From Minisyncoccota bacterium (GTDB taxonomy: Bacteria > Patescibacteriota > Minisyncoccia > Phycocordibacterales > GCA-2747955): DNA of 9,472 nt. The stretch spans positions 1-9,472 of the forward strand of contig CALLVB010000100.1 in assembly GCA_938010795.1 (NCBI GenBank), given 5' to 3'. Below are positions 5,501 through 9,472 of this stretch, one piece after another (position 1 is the first letter of the stretch; each line of letters begins with the position of its first letter). Position numbers and translations under genes: made by a program. The notes below the pieces were generated by a model, which saw only the letters and a list, made by a program, of their open reading frames with translations, was not told where the DNA came from and ran no database searches.

Positions 5501-5930
5501 CAGATAATTCAGTCACCTGTTTCATTTCTCCCCTATCATCTCCCCAAATAGTATGCTTCAAATATCCAAAAGACTTCACAGCGCGTGGCATAAACCTTGA
5601 TCTGAATCCATTGGTTGAATACTCAATCATTAGTTCACCATACACCCAGTCTTGTTGCTTTCTCGTCACTCTAAGGAAGGGTTCGAGATCGATTAGTAGG
5701 TCATGAATTAATGCCGCATACAAATCCAACCCCTTAGCTTTGGGGAATAGGAATTGTAGTGCCCAGGGTACTGAGTGTCCATCGAATCTATATCCTTTGG
5801 CAATGTGTAATAGCAACTGCTTACCATTAGGGAATACAATCTCAACGGAAAAAGCCTGGTCTACATACCAGTTTCTATATCCGTCTCTGTCCGGCACTAT
5901 CTGTGGTTTTCTTGGTGTAATTCTAATCAT
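5484..5930 (-). CDS. DUF1353 family protein
   Basis: Member of DUF1353, a phage family of unknown biochemistry. The family signature is visible as YRFDGHSVPWAL (residues ~47-58) followed by LDLYAALIHDLLID (~68-81), with the conserved FDG-S-P and HD residues, then a helical C-terminal half. The 148 residues are a normal length. No signal peptide or membrane segment is seen. It starts inside the stop of the preceding 33-residue membrane protein (ATGA overlap at 5930-5927), so the two are translationally coupled. The endolysin follows after 18 bases, with its promoter overlapping this gene's end. DUF1353 genes are often found close to lysis genes, which agrees with this placement, but a catalytic role in wall lysis has not been shown by anything here. 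Confidence 0.82.
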   Translation of the reverse strand: MIRITPRKPQIVPDRDGYRNWYVDQAFSVEIVFPNGKQLLLHIAKGYRFDGHSVPWALQFLFPKAKGLDLYAALIHDLLIDLEPFLRVTRKQQDWVYGELMIEYSTNGFRSRFMPRAVKSFGYLKHTIWGDDRGEMKQVTELSVECWH

Positions 5931-6028
5931 TGGAAGTAAAAGTGTTTAAGTACTTGTAAGTTCTCCCCGAGAAAGATTATCGAACCGACTAAGAAGCAAG
6001 TGATTATTAGATAATTTTTATAGTTCAT
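5927..6028 (-). CDS. 33-residue single-helix membrane protein (holin candidate)
   Basis: A short gene from ATG at 6028 to TGA at 5927-5929. It encodes a short polar start (MNYKNY), a hydrophobic helix of about 15 residues (LIITCFLVGSIIFLG, residues ~7-21) and a polar tail (ENLQVLKHFYFQ). It fills the otherwise empty 101-base gap between the coiled-coil membrane protein (3-base gap) and the DUF1353 gene (4-base ATGA overlap), which argues that it is a real, translationally coupled gene. A tiny transmembrane protein directly upstream of lysis genes is a reasonable holin or holin-regulator candidate. Other options are a small spanin-like or lysis-inhibition peptide. There is no Shine-Dalgarno, so it probably depends on ribosomes arriving from the upstream gene. 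Confidence 0.6.
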   Translation of the reverse strand: MNYKNYLIITCFLVGSIIFLGENLQVLKHFYFQ

Positions 6029-6031
6029 ATC

Positions 6032-6361
6032 TTAATCAACTACCGCGTTTTTTATTTCCAGTAGCGTTACTTTAATATTGTCTTGGTTGACTTCAATGGC
6101 TGTAAGTCTAGCGTCAAGGTCAAGTGCCTCAATCTTATCAACTTTCTCTTCAAGTACTTCGATCTTACCGTTTTGAATGATGTCTAGCGGCAACTCCCCG
6201 TTACTCTCCCAGTTAGTTTGCCACTCACTGTTAGATTGTGCAATTCTCAAAGCATCACTCGCTTGATTTTGTAGGTTAGTGTAACCAATTACAATACTTA
6301 TAATCATAAGTACGAACATCCAGTTTTCTCTCAATGTTTTTAGAAATGTGTTGGTATCCAT
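6032..6361 (-). CDS. Membrane-anchored coiled-coil protein, lysis-cluster member
   Basis: A 109-residue protein with one N-terminal transmembrane helix (residues ~14-27, WMFVLMIISIVIGY) and a long helical remainder. Heptad-like hydrophobic spacing from about residue 65 (KIEVLEEKVDKIEALDLDARLTA... through LLEIKNAVV) indicates a coiled coil, so it should be an oligomeric membrane protein with its bulk on one face. Together with the following 33-residue membrane protein, DUF1353 gene and endolysin it makes a lysis-type cluster, where it could act as a holin, antiholin or spanin-like factor; I recognise no specific family. It starts 1 base after the stop of the preceding 86-residue gene, so the two are translationally coupled. 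Confidence is high that it is a gene and low for the exact role. Confidence 0.72.
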   Translation of the reverse strand: MDTNTFLKTLRENWMFVLMIISIVIGYTNLQNQASDALRIAQSNSEWQTNWESNGELPLDIIQNGKIEVLEEKVDKIEALDLDARLTAIEVNQDNIKVTLLEIKNAVVD

Positions 6362-6362
6362 A

Positions 6363-6623
6363 TTATTCTTCTAGTAGGAATGACTGTAGCTCATCATCAA
6401 TTTCTTGTTTCCGTTTAAGCAGGTCTGCTAATCCTATTCCATAAGCAAGTGCTTCCTTTGTTTGTGCATAGTTACCGACGATGGTAGTTAATGCAAATAT
6501 CAAAGGATTATCTCCATGTTCCGCTGGGTTATATCCAAGGTCGGCTAATACCATAGGTAGTAGTGTTTGGACTTGTTCGCTTTCTAGGAATGCTCCTAGT
6601 TCTTGTAGTTGTTCTGGTGTCAT
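6363..6623 (-). CDS. Small helical protein of unknown function
   Basis: I do not recognise this 86-residue protein. It is acidic and predicted to be largely alpha-helical (TPEQLQELGAFLESEQVQTL, then ALTTIVGNYAQTKEAL and a charged C-terminal helix DLLKRKQEIDDELQSF). There is no cysteine and no clear membrane span, although residues ~42-50 are mildly hydrophobic. It sits between the fibre-type proteins and the lysis cluster: 5 bases after the previous gene and 1 base before the next. A tail-fibre chaperone or assembly factor is a plausible job for a small helical protein right after fibre genes, but that is inference from position only. Confidence 0.7.
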   Translation of the reverse strand: MTPEQLQELGAFLESEQVQTLLPMVLADLGYNPAEHGDNPLIFALTTIVGNYAQTKEALAYGIGLADLLKRKQEIDDELQSFLLEE

Positions 6624-6628
6624 ATTTG

Positions 6629-7279
6629 TTAACTTAATGTGTAAGTGTAAGTACTTTGTAAATACCTACGAGCTGATACTGTCCCGACCGGCCTCATATA
6701 AATAGATACAAGTGCATCCTCTGGGATTGGTGTGTTGGCTAGATCTATACTTGTTTTGAACTGATGGTTGAGAACCCCTGTGTAACCAGCTGGTTTTAAG
6801 AAACCACTAGCAGCTACGATGTTCGTCATCTCTGTGTCAAGGTTCACCCCTGTTACTTCCCATGAATTAGACGCGTTTGGATGCCTGATAACTACTCTGT
6901 ACTCTAGGTCGGTAATTCCATCCACGGCATTTAATCTCCCTACGATATCAAGTTTCTCTAGGTTATATCCCGCAGGAATCAACATACCTTTGTGTTCCCA
7001 TTCATAGATAGGTTCTGCTCCTGTCCCCGCAACCTCTGCGAATTGATAATACTGGACACTGTAGTTGTCATCCGAATCAGTAACCCATGAGTTGTTTGTG
7101 TTCAGATACCAACGACCACCTCCAGTTAGAAGGAGATCTTTGTTAGTTCCAGTAGCGACAATAGTCCCGTCTGGTTGTATGGCAAGACCAGCACCGAGTT
7201 TCAATCGAATCTTATCTGCTTGTATTGCCCCTAGATCGAACTCTGGTCCTAGGTTTCCTGGTGTTACTAATGTTGACAT
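6629..7279 (-). CDS. Fibre-like structural protein with shared N-terminal module
   Basis: A 216-residue, mostly beta-type protein rich in Gly, Thr, Asn and aromatic residues, as expected for a tail-fibre or receptor-binding subunit. The first ~25 residues (MSTLVTPGNLGPEFDLG...KIRLK) repeat those of the neighbouring upstream protein, suggesting a common virion-attachment segment. The segment ADKIRLKLGAGLAIQPDGTI (residues ~21-40) resembles the short shaft motifs of phage fibres. The rest (for example RWYLNTNNSWVTDSDDN, then the PAGYNLEKLDIVGRL and VVIRHPNASNSWEVTG blocks) may form a beta-sandwich head that binds a cell-surface ligand. I do not recognise a named family for it. The gene follows its paralogue by 10 bases and has no Shine-Dalgarno. 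Confidence 0.68.
   Translation of the reverse strand: MSTLVTPGNLGPEFDLGAIQADKIRLKLGAGLAIQPDGTIVATGTNKDLLLTGGGRWYLNTNNSWVTDSDDNYSVQYYQFAEVAGTGAEPIYEWEHKGMLIPAGYNLEKLDIVGRLNAVDGITDLEYRVVIRHPNASNSWEVTGVNLDTEMTNIVAASGFLKPAGYTGVLNHQFKTSIDLANTPIPEDALVSIYMRPVGTVSARRYLQSTYTYTLS
7246..7267. repeat. Direct repeat copy 1 (shared fibre N-terminus)
   Basis: These 22 bases are identical to 7733-7754. They encode the VTPGNLG segment near the start of the 216-residue fibre protein. The identity at DNA level, including silent positions, points to recent duplication or ongoing recombination between the two genes. Confidence 0.8.
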
Positions 7280-7289
7280 AGGTTAATTG

Positions 7290-7766
7290 TTAGGCTGTAA
7301 ATGATTTGAACAGGTTTACATTAAACGCATCCGTACATGTTTCAGTTGCTAGTGCTTCCACTGTCGCCGCAACCAATAGTCCTTTCCCATCTGTTCCTGC
7401 TGTTAGAAGGTTACCTGCATCTGCTGATACTCCTAATAGGTTTGATAGATCCACTGTTACATCTGCTGTTGTACCGTCATTGTCTGTGAATGTTAGTACG
7501 TTCGTTGCTGCATCAAATGAAGCCCCGTCAACATAGATGTCTGTTGTAAATTGTGATAGATCAATCACTTGAGCTGCTGCCCCGTTCACTGCTGGGAAGG
7601 TAATAGTCTTTGCTACGTTATCCCATACTGGTGCTGGTGCGTTAAGTGTACCGTCTGCTGCTCGTGCTACAGATGTTCCATCAACTTTAACTGTGATCTT
7701 ATTTGGTACTGATGTACCCAATTCAAATTCCTGTCCTAGGTTTCCTGGTGTTACAATTTGTGACAT
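7290..7766 (-). CDS. Fibre/baseplate-type structural protein
   Basis: A 158-residue protein of Ala, Thr, Asp and Val-rich beta type. It starts with the module shared with the next gene (MSQIVTPGNLGQEFELG). In the middle, TDIYVDGASFDAATNVLTFT (~residues 74-93) continuing into DNDGTTADVTVDLSNLLG is the beta-repeat pattern common in phage tail-fibre and baseplate-associated proteins. The end includes GLLVAATVEALATETCTDAF. It lies between two other structural-type genes with gaps of 5 and 10 bases and should be expressed from one late transcript. It may form the shaft or adaptor of a fibre whose head is the 216-residue neighbour or the large upstream protein. No Shine-Dalgarno is present; the ATG follows an AT-rich stretch. 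Confidence 0.7.
   Translation of the reverse strand: MSQIVTPGNLGQEFELGTSVPNKITVKVDGTSVARAADGTLNAPAPVWDNVAKTITFPAVNGAAAQVIDLSQFTTDIYVDGASFDAATNVLTFTDNDGTTADVTVDLSNLLGVSADAGNLLTAGTDGKGLLVAATVEALATETCTDAFNVNLFKSFTA
7733..7754. repeat. Direct repeat copy 2 (shared fibre N-terminus)
   Basis: Identical to 7246-7267, at the same position within the VTPGNLG segment of the 158-residue protein, 487 bases away. Confidence 0.8.
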
Positions 7767-7771
7767 ATATT

Positions 7772-8002
7772 TTATTTATCAATTCCAATATTAATTCCGA
7801 ATGCATCAGTTACCTGACCCTCGTTATAATCTACAACTTCATTGGTTGTTCCATTGTAGAAGGTTAGAACTCCTCCATCGTTCCATAGTCCTGGGACTGC
7901 TGGTTGTGATGTCGGTAGTGTACTAGATATAAGCGAACCAAAATCTACCCCAGAAATCTGAGCTGATATTGAGCTTAGTGTGTTGAAGTAATTTCGTGCC
8001 AT
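7772..8002 (-). CDS. Small structural-type protein
   Basis: A 76-residue protein I cannot assign to a named family. Its pattern LPTSQPAVPGLWNDGGVLTF (residues ~29-48) followed by YNGTTNEVVDYN resembles the short tail or capsid accessory proteins that many phages encode next to fibre genes, where a proline-rich turn leads into a small beta element. The N-terminal third (NYFNTLSSISAQISGVDFGS) is more helical or loop-like. It sits 39 bases after the large receptor-binding protein and 5 bases before the 158-residue fibre protein, on the same strand, so it is most likely a virion component made from the same late transcript. No Shine-Dalgarno is found. Confidence 0.65.
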   Translation of the reverse strand: MARNYFNTLSSISAQISGVDFGSLISSTLPTSQPAVPGLWNDGGVLTFYNGTTNEVVDYNEGQVTDAFGINIGIDK

Positions 8003-8041
8003 AATTTTTAATTACAGTTTAACGACATGTCGGTCATACTA

Positions 8042-9472
8042 TTAAGCCTTTGTTCCAATTGCCATCCACCCAACTGGTAATGCTGAGTCAACATTTGATG
8101 TATCCACATGGTTAACAAAAGTAAATCCTGTGGTGGTGATGGTGGTCGTACTTGCTGATCTTGATGCACCATCTGTTGTGCTTTCTCCAAATGTAATGAC
8201 TGGTGTAGCTCCAAATGGTTGTGGGAATGTGATTGTTCCTGCTACATCTGTTCCCCACTGCATACGCATATCCCCAATGTCCATATATCCACTGGCCGTT
8301 TGGTCGTTTATATCTGAAACCTTAGCCAAGTCATCAATCACTGCCTCTGGTAATTCAATCAATCCATCTGGGCAATCAACTGTCTTAACTGTTACATTCT
8401 CAAATGCTGAGTTACCACCTAGCCCGAATGTTAGTGTGTGGAGTGTTAGGCTGGTCACAGTGAATGTGTATTGCCGTGGGTTAGGGTTAGTATCTCCGAA
8501 CCTATCTGCTGGTGATGTACCATCGAACACGTCTGTACTCCCTACTCCTGTAGTACCAATACGGATATGTCCTTGGTCGTTAGCACCTCCAGGGTTAATA
8601 CCCTCTACCTCGATTGTGTAGTCGCCTAGTGCGTTTGGTGTCCATGAGAATGGTACGTTGTTTGGTCCAGTGTTGATGTCGATTGCCCCTGAGTTAGCAA
8701 CTAGTGGGTTGCAGATTGTAAGGTTTGCTAGGCTTGTCCCTACAGCAACACTTGTGCTATTTAGCTCTGTAATTGTCAGACGTACACGATTGATTGTCTG
8801 TGTACCTGTTGCAAATCCTGGGATTCGGATAATATCTCCTTCAACCAAGTTCACGGTTGCGGACAATGAAACTCCACGAATACCAGCAGTTTCGTTACTG
8901 TCGTTGTCATCAGCGAGGGTTACTTCTGTACCGGTAGCTAGTGGTGTGTGACGAATATCGGCTGATAGGTCATCACCCACGGCAGCATTGCTAGTAGTGA
9001 TTGATGTGTTGATAAGGTATCGTCCGTCAACTCCTGCCGGCACAACAAAGTCTTGATTGTTTGCTTGCTTCCATGAGTCTGGGTCTTCTTCAATTACTGC
9101 TGGAAATGTAACTACGAATGATCCAGCGAGTGTTCCTGTTGTCTGAGTTGCTGTAACAACTGAGCTATCCCTGTTTTCGGGACTATAATCAATAAACTCA
9201 TCTACAGGTGTACAGTATGCTTCTACCCCATTTACTGTGTACATCAAACCACCAAGTGTTCGAGTGATTCGGTGTGTTTGGTTTTGCTCTGAGCCAATGG
9301 CTACTTCTGTATTTGTCTTATCTCTGAATCGATACCCTTCAACACTACCGTTACCTCCTGCGACTACACGCAAGTTGTATACGCCACTTGTTGAGTGTGC
9401 AAGGTCCGCAGTGTTTTGTGTCACTGCCACAATCATCTGTGAGAATGGTGCTACATCTGGTGCGATGATTTC
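8042..9472 (-). CDS. Tail-fibre/receptor-binding protein with gp53-like C-terminal domain (5' partial)
   Basis: The frame is open to the window edge (the first codons read EIIAPDVAPFSQ), so the real start lies outside; an internal ATG at 9436 is not needed. At least 476 residues are visible. Counting from the edge, residues ~135-220 look like a C1q/TNF-type jelly roll (FVVPAGVDGRYLINTSI, then LVEGDIIRIPG), residues ~250-365 are a second beta-rich segment (NNVPFSWTPNALGDYTIEVE, then GHIRIGTTGVG), and residues ~390-476 match the gp53-like tail-fibre C-terminus (GYMDIGDMRMQWGTDVAG, TITFPQPFGATPVITFG, and GWMAIG at the very end). Such domains bind host surface sugars or proteins, so this is probably the main adhesin. 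The gene begins the minus-strand structural series seen here. Confidence 0.78.
   Translation of the reverse strand, partial: EIIAPDVAPFSQMIVAVTQNTADLAHSTSGVYNLRVVAGGNGSVEGYRFRDKTNTEVAIGSEQNQTHRITRTLGGLMYTVNGVEAYCTPVDEFIDYSPENRDSSVVTATQTTGTLAGSFVVTFPAVIEEDPDSWKQANNQDFVVPAGVDGRYLINTSITTSNAAVGDDLSADIRHTPLATGTEVTLADDNDSNETAGIRGVSLSATVNLVEGDIIRIPGFATGTQTINRVRLTITELNSTSVAVGTSLANLTICNPLVANSGAIDINTGPNNVPFSWTPNALGDYTIEVEGINPGGANDQGHIRIGTTGVGSTDVFDGTSPADRFGDTNPNPRQYTFTVTSLTLHTLTFGLGGNSAFENVTVKTVDCPDGLIELPEAVIDDLAKVSDINDQTASGYMDIGDMRMQWGTDVAGTITFPQPFGATPVITFGESTTDGASRSASTTTITTTGFTFVNHVDTSNVDSALPVGWMAIGTKA

Noticed and set aside
8023..8032. 10-base palindrome CGACATGTCG in the gap before the 76-residue gene
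   Set aside because: Perfect 10-base palindromes are expected several times by chance in a window of this size, and there is no linked promoter.
8008..8214. Minus-strand 68-codon frame and the plus-strand frames over 8130-8951
   Set aside because: They lie entirely over the receptor-binding gene, whose domains are recognisable, and their translations are low-complexity or have no family pattern.
1..9472. Avoidance of TGA as stop (possible recoded host)
   Set aside because: All larger genes end in TAA and the 48-residue gene in TAG, but the 33-residue membrane gene uses TGA with an ATGA overlap, and the sample is too small.
1..9472. CRISPR array, insertion sequence or integrase/attachment site
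   Set aside because: No regularly spaced repeats, transposase, terminal inverted repeats or integrase were seen.

Overview
The window looks like part of a tailed dsDNA bacteriophage genome (a free phage or a prophage). Evidence is a tail-fibre/receptor-binding gene set, a lysis-type cluster and a scatter of small DNA-metabolism genes, all tightly packed with short intergenic gaps. It is moderately AT-rich. Two promoters match sigma70 consensus spacing exactly, so the host should use an ordinary sigma70-type polymerase. Almost no gene has a Shine-Dalgarno sequence and at least one promoter seems to give a leaderless mRNA. Host identity cannot be read from the sequence; a lineage with weak dependence on Shine-Dalgarno is possible, but this is inference.

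The layout is two converging halves meeting at a bidirectional terminator near 4188-4220. The plus-strand half (1-4137) holds nucleic-acid genes: the end of an upstream gene of uncertain frame, a PD-(D/E)XK (RecB/Cas4-like) nuclease, a small membrane protein, a ~310-nt gene-free stretch rich in RNA helices (candidate structured ncRNA), a DEDD 3'-5' exonuclease with a C-terminal zinc ribbon, a small acidic protein, a 48-residue Arg-rich Cys4 protein with its own consensus promoter, strong ribosome binding site and terminator, a free-standing NUMOD4-HNH endonuclease, and a thymidylate kinase.

The minus-strand half (9472-4230) reads right to left: a large receptor-binding/tail-fibre protein cut by the window edge, a 76-residue structural-type protein, two fibre-like proteins sharing one N-terminal module, an 86-residue unknown, then a lysis-type cluster. 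That cluster is a membrane-anchored coiled-coil protein, a 33-residue single-helix membrane protein, a DUF1353 protein and a papain-like cysteine peptidase fused to a peptidoglycan-binding domain (probable endolysin). The endolysin has its own promoter, located inside the DUF1353 gene end and the gap, whose predicted start site falls on the ATG.

The plus-strand genes fit replication, repair and nucleotide supply. The minus-strand genes fit host recognition and lysis. The block 2690-3411, with the only two clear Shine-Dalgarno sites, looks like an accessory insertion.
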